Shown here in pieces: positions 49,190-58,916 of a stretch of DNA of 64,000 nt (positions within the stretch are counted from its first letter, which is position 1; each line of letters starts with the position of its first letter). This DNA comes from CAZAQK01 sp046344715 (GTDB lineage Bacteria > Pseudomonadota > Alphaproteobacteria > Rickettsiales > SXRF01). The translations under genes and the position numbers were made by a program. The notes beneath the pieces are model-generated. The model made no database searches. It was not told the origin of the DNA and saw nothing but the letters and a program-made list of their open reading frames with translations. Location of the stretch: the NCBI GenBank assembly GCA_046344715.1, contig JBKDKX010000017.1:1-64000 (forward strand), given 5' to 3'.

Positions 49190-50419
49190 ATGGCACTTAT
49201 CGTACAAAAATTCGGTGGCACCTCGGTTGCGAATATTGAACGCATCCGTAATGTGGCTACCAAAGTCAAAAAAGAACTCGACCTCGGCAACAGTGTTGCG
49301 GTGGTGGTATCCGCCATGGCAGGTGTTACCAACCAGCTTGTGGCGTATGTCAGTGAAGTATCACCCTTGAATACGCGTGATGGCTGGGCAGAATATGATC
49401 AGGTGGTATCCACCGGCGAGCAGGTGACATGCGGATTGCTTGCGCTCACCTTGCAGGAAATGGGCATCCCGGCGCGGTCGTTTACTGGCTGGCAGATTCC
49501 ACTTAAAACCGACAACGCACACGGCAAGGCGCGTATTACCGATATTGATGCAACGGAATTGCATGCAACACTGAAATCAGGAAAAGTAGCGGTAATTGCA
49601 GGGTTTCAGGGTATTGCAGAAGATGGCCGCGTTTCAACACTTGGCCGTGGTGGGTCTGACACTTCTGCGGTGGCGATTGCGGCGGCACTGAAAGCAGACA
49701 GGTGCGATATTTATACCGATGTGGACGGGGTATATACCACTGACCCACGCATCGTAAGCGGTGCGCGTAAACTGGAAAAAATCAGTTACGAGGAAATGTT
49801 GGAGCTGGCGTCGCTTGGCGCGAAAGTACTGCAAACGCGCTCGGTGGAAATGGCAATGAATCATAACGTTGTGGTGCAGGTATTATCGAGTTTTTCCGAT
49901 ACGCCCGGCACACTGCTTGTTGAAGAAGAGGAATCTATGGAACAAAAACGTATCACAGGCATTGCCTTCTCGCGCGATGAATCACGTATCACATTAACTG
50001 CCGTGCCGGATAAGCCAGGTGTGGCGGCGGCTATTTTTGGCCCGCTGGCAGAGGCGAATATCAACGTGGATATGATTGTGCAAAACGTGGATGAAATCGG
50101 CAAGGTGACGGATATGACCTTCACTGTGGGCAAAGCGGATTTTGACCGCACGGTGGCGGCACTGGAAAAAGCCCGCCCGATTTTGCAATATAAGGAACTC
50201 ACCACCGATAAGAATGTGGCGAAAATCTCTGCCATTGGCGTGGGTATGCGTTCACACACCGGCGTGGCGCAGGAAATGTTCCGCGCACTCGCTGAAAAAG
50301 GCATCAATATCTTGGTTATCTCCACCTCTGAAATTAAAATCAGCGTGCTAATTGCCGAGGAATATACCGAGCTGGCCGTGCGCGCATTACATGCGGCTTT
50401 CGACATGGAGAAGGCATGA
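49190..50419 (+). CDS. lysC: Aspartate kinase
   Basis: 409 residues. KFGGTS (7-12) opens the kinase domain, with GRGGSDTSAVAIAAAL (about 150-165) following; two ACT domains occupy about 265-405, the usual site of feedback control by lysine and/or threonine. It makes aspartyl phosphate, the first step to lysine, threonine, methionine and diaminopimelate. The end overlaps the next gene by four bases. Confidence 0.95.
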   Translation: MALIVQKFGGTSVANIERIRNVATKVKKELDLGNSVAVVVSAMAGVTNQLVAYVSEVSPLNTRDGWAEYDQVVSTGEQVTCGLLALTLQEMGIPARSFTGWQIPLKTDNAHGKARITDIDATELHATLKSGKVAVIAGFQGIAEDGRVSTLGRGGSDTSAVAIAAALKADRCDIYTDVDGVYTTDPRIVSGARKLEKISYEEMLELASLGAKVLQTRSVEMAMNHNVVVQVLSSFSDTPGTLLVEEEESMEQKRITGIAFSRDESRITLTAVPDKPGVAAAIFGPLAEANINVDMIVQNVDEIGKVTDMTFTVGKADFDRTVAALEKARPILQYKELTTDKNVAKISAIGVGMRSHTGVAQEMFRALAEKGINILVISTSEIKISVLIAEEYTELAVRALHAAFDMEKA

Positions 50420-51423
50420 GCCAAGCACTCAACACACTCTGGAAACGCGGCACGGATTTTTTAGGCTGCCAATATGCCATCATGGGCGGGGCGATGAGCT
50501 GGGTGTCTGAACGCCATTTAGTTGCGGCCATGAGCAATGCCGGCATGTTCGGGGTGATTGCCTGTTCCTCCATGACGCCGGAACTTTTGGATAATGAAAT
50601 TGCTGAAACCAAAAAGCTTACGCAAAAACCGTTTGGTGTAAACCTCATTGTCATGCACCCGCAGATGGATGCGTTGGTAGAAGTGTGTAAAAAGCACAAC
50701 GTATCGCATGTGGTGTTGGCTGGTGGTATTCCGTTGGCTGCGCATATCAAGACTATCAAGGAATATGGCGGCAAGGTGATTGGGTTCGCGCCTGCACTCG
50801 TTATCGGCAAAAAACTGATACGAAACGGCGTGGATGCGCTGGTGATTGAAGGCATGGAAGCGGGTGGGCACATTGGGCCGGTTACCACATCCGTATTAGC
50901 GCAGGAGATTTTACCGGCCATCCGTGAAGTTCCGGTATTTGTGGCCGGTGGCATTGGTCGTGGTGAAGTGATGGTGACCTATCTGGAAATGGGGGCTGCC
51001 GCTGTACAGCTTGGCACGCGTTTTGTATGCGCCACTGAGTGTATTGCACATCCAAAATTCAAGGAAGCCTTCATCCGTGCATCAGCGCGTGATGCTATGC
51101 CTTCGGTGCAGGTTGATCCTGATTTTCCGGTGATTCCCGTGCGTGCCATTATGAACAAGGCAACCGATGATTTTACGCGCACGCAGCACTCGGTCATTGC
51201 TGAATTTCGTGCAGGAAAGCTCGATAAAAAAGAAGCACAGCTCAAAATTGAGCATTTCTGGGCGGGTGCGCTGCGCAAGGCAGTGATTGATGGTGATATC
51301 GAAAATGGCTCGCTCATGGCAGGCCAGAGCGTTGGTATGGTTACCAAAATCCAGCCATGCAGGGAAATTGTTGAAGAGCTTATCGCACAGGCGGAAGGTT
51401 TTCTCACTGCACGTGCTGCATAA
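50416..51423 (+). CDS. Nitronate monooxygenase/2-nitropropane dioxygenase-like flavoenzyme
   Basis: 335 residues, a TIM-barrel FMN protein. Family parts: GAMSWVSERHLVAAMSNAGMFGVIA near the N-terminus, VIEGMEAGGHIG (FMN phosphate region and active-site His, about 146-157), VPVFVAGGIGRGEVM and GAAAVQLGTRFVCATE. It may oxidise alkyl nitronates or act as an enoyl-ACP reductase of FabK type; the sequence alone does not decide. Overlaps lysC by four bases. Confidence 0.88.
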   Translation: MSQALNTLWKRGTDFLGCQYAIMGGAMSWVSERHLVAAMSNAGMFGVIACSSMTPELLDNEIAETKKLTQKPFGVNLIVMHPQMDALVEVCKKHNVSHVVLAGGIPLAAHIKTIKEYGGKVIGFAPALVIGKKLIRNGVDALVIEGMEAGGHIGPVTTSVLAQEILPAIREVPVFVAGGIGRGEVMVTYLEMGAAAVQLGTRFVCATECIAHPKFKEAFIRASARDAMPSVQVDPDFPVIPVRAIMNKATDDFTRTQHSVIAEFRAGKLDKKEAQLKIEHFWAGALRKAVIDGDIENGSLMAGQSVGMVTKIQPCREIVEELIAQAEGFLTARAA

Positions 51424-51493
51424 ATTTTGCATCGCAGCAAATTAACCCTGTAGTACTTGACTTGCCGCGTGGCGGCAGGGCATTGTGCAGTAC

Positions 51494-53776
51494 ATGAAAC
51501 AATCAAAAAAATCACTGCCCAAAGTGGCGACGCCGCTTTTATTGCTGCGCCGCATCAGAGACGTGATGGGTCAGGATGAAGGCGCACAGGCGCGGCTGGA
51601 TAAAATTGTAACACTCATTGCTTCCGGCTTTTCTTCGCAGGTGTGCTCGGTGTATCTGCTAAGGGCAGGCGATGTGCTGGAGCTATTTGCCAGCGAGGGG
51701 CTGAAGGCGCAGTCAGTGCATCAGACACGCCTTGGTGTAGGCCGTGGGCTTGTGGGCACCATAGCGGCAACCGCAGAGCCGCTTAATCTTGCAGAAGCGA
51801 GTAAACATCCCAAGTTTGAATATCGCCCTGAAACGGGTGAGAAAATTTACAAGGCCTTTGTTGGTGTGCCAATATTGCAGGGTGGCAAGGTAATTGGCGT
51901 GCTGGTCGTGCAGCGCAAGGCCGCCAGAAAATATACCGCCGATCAGGTGGAAGTATTGCAGACCATTTCTATGGTGCTTTCAGAACTCACCGTATCCGGC
52001 CAGCTGGTTTCCATGCAGGAAATCAAGACGGCAACCGGCGGCTTGATGACGCTACAACTCAGCGGTACTAGGCTTTCTTCCGGCATTGCCAAGGCGGTTG
52101 CCGTTCTGCATGAACCACAATTGGTGATTACTAATTATGTGGCTTCCGACATCAATCATGAAAAACAACGGTTTGACGATGCGATGCGCGCACTCAGGCA
52201 ATCTTTTGGTGAATATATTGAATCCTCCGGCCTGCCTGAAGGTGATGAGAAGCGTGAAATCATCGAAACATATCTGCTGTTCACCCGTGACAAAGGCTGG
52301 CTTGCCCGTATTCATGAGGCGATTAATGCTGGACTTACTGCAGAAGCGGCGGTGAAAAAAGTGCAGGAAGAGTTGCAGGCGCGCATGAGCCAGATGGCAA
52401 GCCCATACATTAAAGAGCGAGTGCAGGATTTAGAAGATTTATCCAATCACTTGTTGCAGCTGTTGCTGGGTAAGCCGATGGGTGTTTTGGCGGCAGACCT
52501 GCCGGAAGCATTCATATTGGTGGCGCGTTCGCTCGGGCCTGCGGAACTTCTGGATTATGACTATACAAGGCTAAAAGGCATTGTACTGGAAGAAGGATCA
52601 ATGACATCACACACGGCGGTAATTGCGCGTGCAATGGATTTACCGGCATTGGCCAAGGTGGATAATGCTGCGGATATTATTCAGGCAGGTGATACGCTGA
52701 TTGTGGATGCTGAAAATGGCTGTGTCTATGTGCGCCCGAATGACGAAACTGAGCAGGCGATGGATGCCTATATCCGCCAGTATGCCGAGCGTGCTGCCGA
52801 ATATGATCAGATAAAACACCTGCCGGCGCAGACGGCAGATGGTATTGACATCACATTAAATATCAATGCTGGGCTATTTGTGGATGGCACACAGATACTG
52901 GATCAGGCAGGTGTAAAAGGTATTGGTCTGTACCGTACTGAGCTCCCCTATATGGTGGCGAGTGATTTTCCTGATGTGGACATGCAGCGAAAACATTATG
53001 CGGCGATTTATAAGCAACTACCCGACAGGCCGGTGATATTCCGTACCTTTGATATTGGGGGTGATAAGAAAGTGCCCTACCTGCATATTGAGGAAGAAGA
53101 AAATCCGGCGATGGGCTGGCGTGCCACTCGCATTGGCTTGGAACGACCGACGATACTCCGCACGCAGTTTCGCGCGCTTATTGAAGCATCCGCTGGTCGT
53201 GAACTCCGGTTCATGCTGCCGTTCATCGCTCAGGTATCGGAGTTTGATGCAGCTAAAAAGCTGTTTGATCAGGAGCTGGATCAGGCCAGAGCGCGTGGTC
53301 AAGAGCTGCCTGCCAGCGTTAAGATTGGTATCATGATCGAGATACCTTCGATACTCTGGCAGCTTGAGATACTCATGCCGAAACTGGATTTTGTATCTAT
53401 CGGCAGTAATGATCTGATGCAGTTCCTCTTCGCGTGTGACCGCAGTGCCGCGCACATGGCAAATGCATATGACACCCTCTCACCGGTGATGCTGAATGTG
53501 GTAAAGATGATTGTAGAAAAAGCAGCAATGCATAAGGTAGAAGTTGGGTTTTGTGGTGAAATGGCCAGAAAGCCCCTTGATGCACTGGCACTCCTTGCAG
53601 TAGGTATACGCAATCTATCCGTTTCTACTTCTGCGCTTGGGTCAGTGAAAGCGATGATTCGTCAGACATCGCTGGTATCACTCACCGAATATGTGCAATA
53701 CCAGCTGGATACAGGCGAGGCGAGCATTCGTCATCTGCTTGCCGCCTACGCTAAAGATCATGGCATTCCGGTATAG
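51494..53776 (+). CDS. ptsP: Nitrogen PTS enzyme I (PtsP)
   Basis: 760 residues from ATG 51494 (GTG 51485 possible). N-terminal GAF domain (about 25-165), PEP-utiliser N-terminal domain, the phospho-His in GSMTSHTAVIAR (His373), and the PEP-binding barrel with GIGLYRTELPYM and GSNDLMQFLFACDR. It phosphorylates NPr (PtsO) in a regulatory phosphorelay; the GAF domain in relatives senses glutamine. No ptsO or ptsN lies in the window. Confidence 0.95.
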   Translation: MKQSKKSLPKVATPLLLLRRIRDVMGQDEGAQARLDKIVTLIASGFSSQVCSVYLLRAGDVLELFASEGLKAQSVHQTRLGVGRGLVGTIAATAEPLNLAEASKHPKFEYRPETGEKIYKAFVGVPILQGGKVIGVLVVQRKAARKYTADQVEVLQTISMVLSELTVSGQLVSMQEIKTATGGLMTLQLSGTRLSSGIAKAVAVLHEPQLVITNYVASDINHEKQRFDDAMRALRQSFGEYIESSGLPEGDEKREIIETYLLFTRDKGWLARIHEAINAGLTAEAAVKKVQEELQARMSQMASPYIKERVQDLEDLSNHLLQLLLGKPMGVLAADLPEAFILVARSLGPAELLDYDYTRLKGIVLEEGSMTSHTAVIARAMDLPALAKVDNAADIIQAGDTLIVDAENGCVYVRPNDETEQAMDAYIRQYAERAAEYDQIKHLPAQTADGIDITLNINAGLFVDGTQILDQAGVKGIGLYRTELPYMVASDFPDVDMQRKHYAAIYKQLPDRPVIFRTFDIGGDKKVPYLHIEEEENPAMGWRATRIGLERPTILRTQFRALIEASAGRELRFMLPFIAQVSEFDAAKKLFDQELDQARARGQELPASVKIGIMIEIPSILWQLEILMPKLDFVSIGSNDLMQFLFACDRSAAHMANAYDTLSPVMLNVVKMIVEKAAMHKVEVGFCGEMARKPLDALALLAVGIRNLSVSTSALGSVKAMIRQTSLVSLTEYVQYQLDTGEASIRHLLAAYAKDHGIPV

Positions 53777-53779
53777 GGT

Positions 53780-54352
53780 ATGACAGATACACACGCAGAA
53801 ATCGGCAAGATGCTAAAATCCTCACGTGAATCCTTAAAAGTGCGGATCGAGGATGCTTCTCAGGTGCTGCACATCAGGACACGTTACTTGAAGGCTCTGG
53901 AAGACGGTCGTCTGGAAGATTTGCCCGGTCGTGCCTACGCTAAGGGATATTTGCTGGCTTATGCTGGTTATCTTGACATGGATAGAGATGAGATCGTTCG
54001 GCAATTTGAGAAGGTTGAGGCAAATTTCAGGCGAGGGTTCTTTCTGCCGGAAGTGCTGAAAAAGGAGAAAAGTCCAAGGCCAGGGCTTATCTGGCTGGGG
54101 GTTGGGGTGGCGATATGTGCCTATATATTGTGGGCTAACCTCGCAAAATCACCTTATGCGGGGGATGATGAAATTGCAGCCGCCGAGCAACAGTTGGTAA
54201 AAAATGGGCATATTTCTGCACTACTTGCTCAGAATCTGCCTTGCTTAAAGCTGGAAGTCGTATTATACCCCCCGTGTTATGCGGTGGATCTGGATGATAG
54301 CCTGTTCCCGCTGAAACGCCGGGTCACTTCCGTAATGGAACTAAAAATGTAA
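53780..54352 (+). CDS. RodZ-like helix-turn-helix membrane protein
   Basis: 190 residues. N-terminal HTH of the RodZ/HTH_25 type (about 7-75; LKSSRESLKVRIEDASQVLHI, then LKALEDGRLEDLPGRAYAKGYLLAYA), a basic linker and one membrane helix (about 110-127), then a short periplasmic tail of about 60 residues with two Cys. RodZ links MreB to the cell wall synthesis machine; this protein is shorter than Escherichia RodZ and lacks its large beta domain. Three bases after ptsP and 24 before ispG. Confidence 0.8.
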   Translation: MTDTHAEIGKMLKSSRESLKVRIEDASQVLHIRTRYLKALEDGRLEDLPGRAYAKGYLLAYAGYLDMDRDEIVRQFEKVEANFRRGFFLPEVLKKEKSPRPGLIWLGVGVAICAYILWANLAKSPYAGDDEIAAAEQQLVKNGHISALLAQNLPCLKLEVVLYPPCYAVDLDDSLFPLKRRVTSVMELKM

Positions 54353-54376
54353 TTCCCGGACTAACGGTTTGAAACG

Positions 54377-55606
54377 ATGAATGAACATATGGCCGGGCGC
54401 CGGATTTCCCGTCAGGGTAAGATTGGGCATGTGATATTGGGTGGAGGTGCGCCTGTGATGGTGCAGTCCATGACCAATACGGACACGGCTGATGTGGATG
54501 CTACAGTGGCTCAAGTAAAAGCACTGACAGAGGCTGGTTCTGAGGTGGTGCGTATTACCGTGAATAATGAGGCGGCGGCAAAAGCGGTGCCGTTTATTGC
54601 AGAAAAAGTGAATGTGCCGCTGGTGGGTGATTTTCATTATAACGGCCATACGCTGCTGAATGATTATCCTGATATGGCAAAGGCACTCGCTAAATATCGC
54701 ATTAATCCGGGCAATGTGGGGTTTGCGGATAAGCGCGACAAGCAGTTTGCTATGATGATTGAGGCGGCACTGAAATACGAAAAACCTGTGCGCATTGGCG
54801 CAAACTGGGGCAGCCTAGACCAACAGATGCTGGCTTTGGTGATGGATGAAAATGCCAAATCCGCAAATCCGCAGGATGCAAATGCCGTGATGCGTGAAGC
54901 GCTGGTGCGCTCAGCGGTGGAAAGTGCCAAATACGCAGAAAACATGGGCATGAAGCCAGAGCAGATTATTTTATCCTGCAAGGTAAGTCGTGTGCAGGAT
55001 CTGGTGGCGGTGTACCGCGAGCTGGCAAAACGCTGCGATTATGCGCTGCATCTGGGGCTTACCGAGGCAGGCATGGGCAGTAAAGGCATTGTGGCGAGCA
55101 CAGCAGCACTCAGCATTTTATTGCAGGAAGGCATTGGTGATACCATCCGTGTATCGCTCACGCCTGAACCAAATGGCGACCGCACACAGGAAGTGCGCGT
55201 GGCGCAGGAAATATTGCAAAGCATGGGGCTTCGTTCGTTCACGCCGCAGGTTACGGCCTGTCCGGGTTGTGGCCGCACCACCAGCACGGTGTTTCAGGAG
55301 CTGGCAGATAAAATACAGACCTATCTGCGCAATCAAATGCCTGTGTGGAAAACGCAGTATGCCGGTGTGGAAGAAATGAACGTGGCGGTGATGGGCTGCA
55401 TCGTAAATGGCCCGGGCGAAAGCAAACACGCGCATATCGGTATTTCTTTGCCCGGCACTGGCGAGCAGCCATCTGCGCCGGTATTCATTGATGGCAAAAA
55501 AGCCATGACACTACGTGGCGAGCGCATCGCCGAGGAATTTCAGCAGATCGTGGAGAATTATGTGAAAGAGAAATACGGCAAGGAGAACCGCAAGCATGTC
55601 GCCTAA
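54377..55606 (+). CDS. ispG: 4-hydroxy-3-methylbut-2-enyl diphosphate synthase IspG
   Basis: 409 residues. The three Cys ligands of the 4Fe-4S cluster are at 295 and 298 (CPGCGRTTS) and 341 (GCIVNGPGES); N-terminal VMVQSMTNTDTAD and VPLVGDFHYNG complete the signature. It performs the penultimate step of the MEP pathway. Overlaps hisS by 11 bases. Confidence 0.96.
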   Translation: MNEHMAGRRISRQGKIGHVILGGGAPVMVQSMTNTDTADVDATVAQVKALTEAGSEVVRITVNNEAAAKAVPFIAEKVNVPLVGDFHYNGHTLLNDYPDMAKALAKYRINPGNVGFADKRDKQFAMMIEAALKYEKPVRIGANWGSLDQQMLALVMDENAKSANPQDANAVMREALVRSAVESAKYAENMGMKPEQIILSCKVSRVQDLVAVYRELAKRCDYALHLGLTEAGMGSKGIVASTAALSILLQEGIGDTIRVSLTPEPNGDRTQEVRVAQEILQSMGLRSFTPQVTACPGCGRTTSTVFQELADKIQTYLRNQMPVWKTQYAGVEEMNVAVMGCIVNGPGESKHAHIGISLPGTGEQPSAPVFIDGKKAMTLRGERIAEEFQQIVENYVKEKYGKENRKHVA

Positions 55607-56951
55607 ATTACAGCCTGTACGCGGTACGCACGATATTCTGCCGGATGAATTCGAGAAATTCCACGCAGTAGTTACGCGCGCGCGCGAACTGGCAACACTC
55701 TACGGTTTCAAAGAAATGGCGACGCCGATTTTTGAGCCAACCGAAGTATTTTCACGCTCCATGGGTGAAACCTCCGATGTAGTAAGCAAGGAGATGTTCA
55801 GCTTTGAAACCAAGGGTGGTGAGAGTGTGACGCTGCGGCCGGAATTTACCGCAGGTATTGTGCGCGCATTTTTGTCTAACGGTATGCAGCAGTATTTGCC
55901 ACTTAAGTTATTTTCCACTGGCCCATTATTCCGTTATGAACGCCCGCAGAAAGGCCGCCAACGCCAGTTCCATCAGGTGAATTTCGAATGGCTGGGGGAT
56001 GCAAGCCTGAATGCTGATCTTGAATTGATCTGTCTTGCGGGACACCTACTATATACTTTGTCAGGTAGGCAGGCTTGCACTTTGCTAATTAATACACTTG
56101 GAGATAGCGAATGTCGTGCAAAATATAAAGATGCACTTGTTGCGTATCTTTCTCCATATTCTAAGGAACTTTCTGATGATAGTCAGCGTAGACTTATATC
56201 TAATCCTTTACGGATTTTAGATTCAAAAAGCGAGCAAGATAAAAAATTACTTGAGAATGCTCCAGTCATTAACGAGTATTTGAGTGTTGCTGAAAGGGAG
56301 CGTTTCGAAATTACTGTTTCTGCATTAAGAAATAAAGATGTTCCGTTTTTCCAGAAAGTCATACCAACACCCTCACTGGTACGTGGGTTGGATTATTATA
56401 CTGGTACTGTTTTTGAATTTATCTCTGAATCTGGGGATTTAGGTGCACAAAATACTGTGCTGGCGGGTGGTCGTTATGATGGCTTGGTTGAGCAAATGGG
56501 CGGAAAATTGACACCAGCTATTGGATTTGCTGCGGGGGTTGAGCGGTTATTGCTGCTAATGGATCAGTGGGCTATTTCAAAAGATATAAAAGTTGTGTTG
56601 TTGCCGTTAGAAGATATTAATCCCGATGCAATTTTACTATTATCTGCTGGCTTACGGAATCATTTCCTTGGACTTCAGATTAACATGAAACAGCAGGCAA
56701 CAGTTGAAGTATTTTGGCAAGGAAACTTGAAAAAACGTATGGAGCGCGCTTCTCAGCAAAAAGCAAGCCATGTTATTATTTTTGGTGAGGAGGAAGCAAA
56801 ACGTGATGCATGTACGGTTCGCAATATGGAGACACGCCAACAACAAGAAATAAAAATTGATGATTTATTTGTTGCAGAGAAACTTCGGCAGTTATTCGGC
56901 TTTGATAAATTAACTACTGGCTTTCGCCGGAATGACGAGGCTCAATCATGA
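55596..56951 (+). CDS. hisS: Histidyl-tRNA synthetase, mosaic gene
   Basis: 451 residues. Class II motif 2 FRYERPQKGRQRQFHQVNFE (112-131) and the HisRS signature LVRGLDYYTGTVFEF are intact, and the anticodon-binding domain follows. From about base 56040 (residue 148) the base composition drops: 60 bases at 55681 have 31 G/C, but 60 bases at 56161 have 21 and at 56281 have 22. Codon use is AT-ending through about 56910. The last ten residues (GFRRNDEAQS) are coded by a family C remnant. It looks like replacement of the 3' two thirds by DNA of a more AT-rich relative. Overlaps ispG and prfA. Confidence 0.93.
   Translation: MSPKLQPVRGTHDILPDEFEKFHAVVTRARELATLYGFKEMATPIFEPTEVFSRSMGETSDVVSKEMFSFETKGGESVTLRPEFTAGIVRAFLSNGMQQYLPLKLFSTGPLFRYERPQKGRQRQFHQVNFEWLGDASLNADLELICLAGHLLYTLSGRQACTLLINTLGDSECRAKYKDALVAYLSPYSKELSDDSQRRLISNPLRILDSKSEQDKKLLENAPVINEYLSVAERERFEITVSALRNKDVPFFQKVIPTPSLVRGLDYYTGTVFEFISESGDLGAQNTVLAGGRYDGLVEQMGGKLTPAIGFAAGVERLLLLMDQWAISKDIKVVLLPLEDINPDAILLLSAGLRNHFLGLQINMKQQATVEVFWQGNLKKRMERASQQKASHVIIFGEEEAKRDACTVRNMETRQQQEIKIDDLFVAEKLRQLFGFDKLTTGFRRNDEAQS
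56918..56938 (+). repeat. Family C remnant at the hisS 3' end
   Basis: TGGCTTTCGCCGGAATGACGA: right half of a CATTCCGGCG...CGCCGGAATGACG type element. It codes the last residues of HisRS and sits at the downstream edge of the AT-rich segment. Confidence 0.7.
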
Positions 56952-58018
56952 GCTTTGAAGATACACTCCACATTATCGTACGGCGTCATGCTGAGCTGAA
57001 TGACATGCTTTCGGCTGGGCAGGTTGGCGGTTCGGATTTTGCCAAATTCTCCAAGGAATATTCTGATCTCTCGCCAGTGGTGGATACCATACAGGGGTAT
57101 ATGAAGGCGCAGAATTCGCTCAAGGATTTACAGGCGATGATGGCGGATCCTGCGTGCGATGCAGAAATGAAGGCCATGGCAAAAGATGAGCTGGAAGAAC
57201 TGGAGCGTAACATGCCTGCGCTCACGCGCTCTGTGCAGCTTGCGCTTTTGCCCAAGGATGAAGCGGATGAGAAGAACGCTATCCTTGAAGTCCGCGCAGG
57301 AACGGGCGGTGATGAGGCAGCGCTATTTGCCGCTGATTTATTCCGCATGTATCAGAAATATTCACAAAACCGCGGCTGGAAATTTGAAGTGCTTTCACTC
57401 TCTGAATCCGGCATTGGGGGTTATAAAGATGCCAGTGCGGAAATTACCGGTAGGGGGGTATTTGCTCGAATGAAATATGAATCCGGCGTACATCGTGTGC
57501 AGCGCGTGCCGGCCACGGAAACACAAGGCCGTATTCACACCTCTGCAGCAACAGTTGCGGTGCTTCCTGAGGCAGAAGAGGTTGATATTAAAATTGAAGA
57601 TAAGGATCTGCGTATCGACGTGTTCCGTTCATCAGGCCCTGGTGGGCAATCGGTTAATACCACTGACTCTGCCGTGCGTATCGTGCATTTGCCGACGGGT
57701 CTTATTGTATCGCAGCAGGATGAAAAGTCACAGCACAAAAATAAGGCAAAGGCACTTAAGGTACTCCGTGCCCGCCTGTATGAAATGGAGCGTGAGAAGC
57801 TGGCGAATGAACGTGCGGCGTCGCGCAAAGAGCAGATTGGTTCTGGTGATCGCTCGGAACGTATTCGTACGTACAATTTCCCGCAAGGTCGTGTGAGCGA
57901 CCATCGCATCAATCTCACTACTTACAATATTGATCAGGTGATGAATGGTGCACTGGACGAATTTATAGATGCGCTGACCGCTGATGATCAGGCAAAGCGT
58001 TTATCGGAGTTAAACTAA
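56948..58018 (+). CDS. prfA: Peptide chain release factor 1
   Basis: 356 residues. The GGQ motif is at 232-234 (SSGPGGQSVNTTDSAV) and the stop-codon reading Pro-x-Thr is at 188-190 (RVPATETQGR), which marks RF1 (UAA/UAG) rather than RF2. It overlaps hisS by four bases and directly precedes prmC, whose product methylates the GGQ glutamine. Confidence 0.97.
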   Translation: MSFEDTLHIIVRRHAELNDMLSAGQVGGSDFAKFSKEYSDLSPVVDTIQGYMKAQNSLKDLQAMMADPACDAEMKAMAKDELEELERNMPALTRSVQLALLPKDEADEKNAILEVRAGTGGDEAALFAADLFRMYQKYSQNRGWKFEVLSLSESGIGGYKDASAEITGRGVFARMKYESGVHRVQRVPATETQGRIHTSAATVAVLPEAEEVDIKIEDKDLRIDVFRSSGPGGQSVNTTDSAVRIVHLPTGLIVSQQDEKSQHKNKAKALKVLRARLYEMEREKLANERAASRKEQIGSGDRSERIRTYNFPQGRVSDHRINLTTYNIDQVMNGALDEFIDALTADDQAKRLSELN

Positions 58019-58912
58019 ATGGCTAAAAGAGCACTATCCGTTTCAACATTTTCTGTGCCGGCGCATGAAGCGCTGCGCCAGGCAATACGCAGCCTTCAGA
58101 CCGCGCATGTACAGAGTGCATCGCTCGATGCGCGATTGCTTTTGCTGCATGTTATGGGTATTGCGCATGAGCAGTGGGTGGTATCTCCGGATATGGATAT
58201 GACGAGCGAACAAGCGACCCTGTATGAATCGCTGATTGCGCGGCGCGCGGCGCGTGAGCCGATAGCACATATCATCGGCAAGCGTGAATTCTGGAGCATG
58301 GATTTCAAAGTAACCAATGCCACGCTTGATCCGCGCCCCGATAGCGAAACGATTATCGAAGCATTGCTGCAACGTATTCCTGATAAAAATGCTGCGCTGA
58401 ATATTCTCGATTTAGGCACAGGCACGGGCTGCCTACTGCTTACACTGCTGAAGGAGCTTCCGAATGCAAAAGGGCTTGGCATTGATCTAAGCCGTGAGGC
58501 GATGGCGGTGGCGCAGGAAAATGCCTTGAGTCTTGGGCTTTCCGCACGTGCGCATTTTCAGCATGGTAATTGGTGTGAAGGGGTATCTGGAAGCTTTGAT
58601 GTGATTATCTCCAATCCACCGTATATACCCACGACCAGTATCAGGTCGCTTGCGCCGGAAGTGGCACAGTATGAGCCTAAACTAGCTTTAGATGGCGGCG
58701 AAGATGGGCTTGATTGTTACCGCAACATACTTGCGGCATTACCAACGATTCTAAATCAAGAAGGTATTGCGGCATTTGAAGTGGGTGCTGGACAGATTCA
58801 GTCAGTGGCTGAGATTGCTAGCGAAAACGGCCTTCAGCTTGAAGGCATGCGTAAAGATATGCAGGGGATTCCCCGTTGCTTGTTACTGAAACATTTTAAC
58901 AATAGGAACTAA
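58019..58912 (+). CDS. prmC: Release factor glutamine methyltransferase
   Basis: 297 residues. SAM motif DLGTGTG (131-137) and the glutamine-binding NPPY (199-202) are intact; the N-terminal helical domain (about 15-100) is that of HemK/PrmC. It methylates the GGQ Gln of release factors. Its ATG is directly next to the prfA stop, a classic pairing. Confidence 0.96.
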   Translation: MAKRALSVSTFSVPAHEALRQAIRSLQTAHVQSASLDARLLLLHVMGIAHEQWVVSPDMDMTSEQATLYESLIARRAAREPIAHIIGKREFWSMDFKVTNATLDPRPDSETIIEALLQRIPDKNAALNILDLGTGTGCLLLTLLKELPNAKGLGIDLSREAMAVAQENALSLGLSARAHFQHGNWCEGVSGSFDVIISNPPYIPTTSIRSLAPEVAQYEPKLALDGGEDGLDCYRNILAALPTILNQEGIAAFEVGAGQIQSVAEIASENGLQLEGMRKDMQGIPRCLLLKHFNNRN

Positions 58913-58916
58913 TCAT

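Noticed and set aside
55596..56951. hisS considered two separate genes or frameshifted
   Set aside because: One uninterrupted frame has all HisRS motifs; only composition changes.
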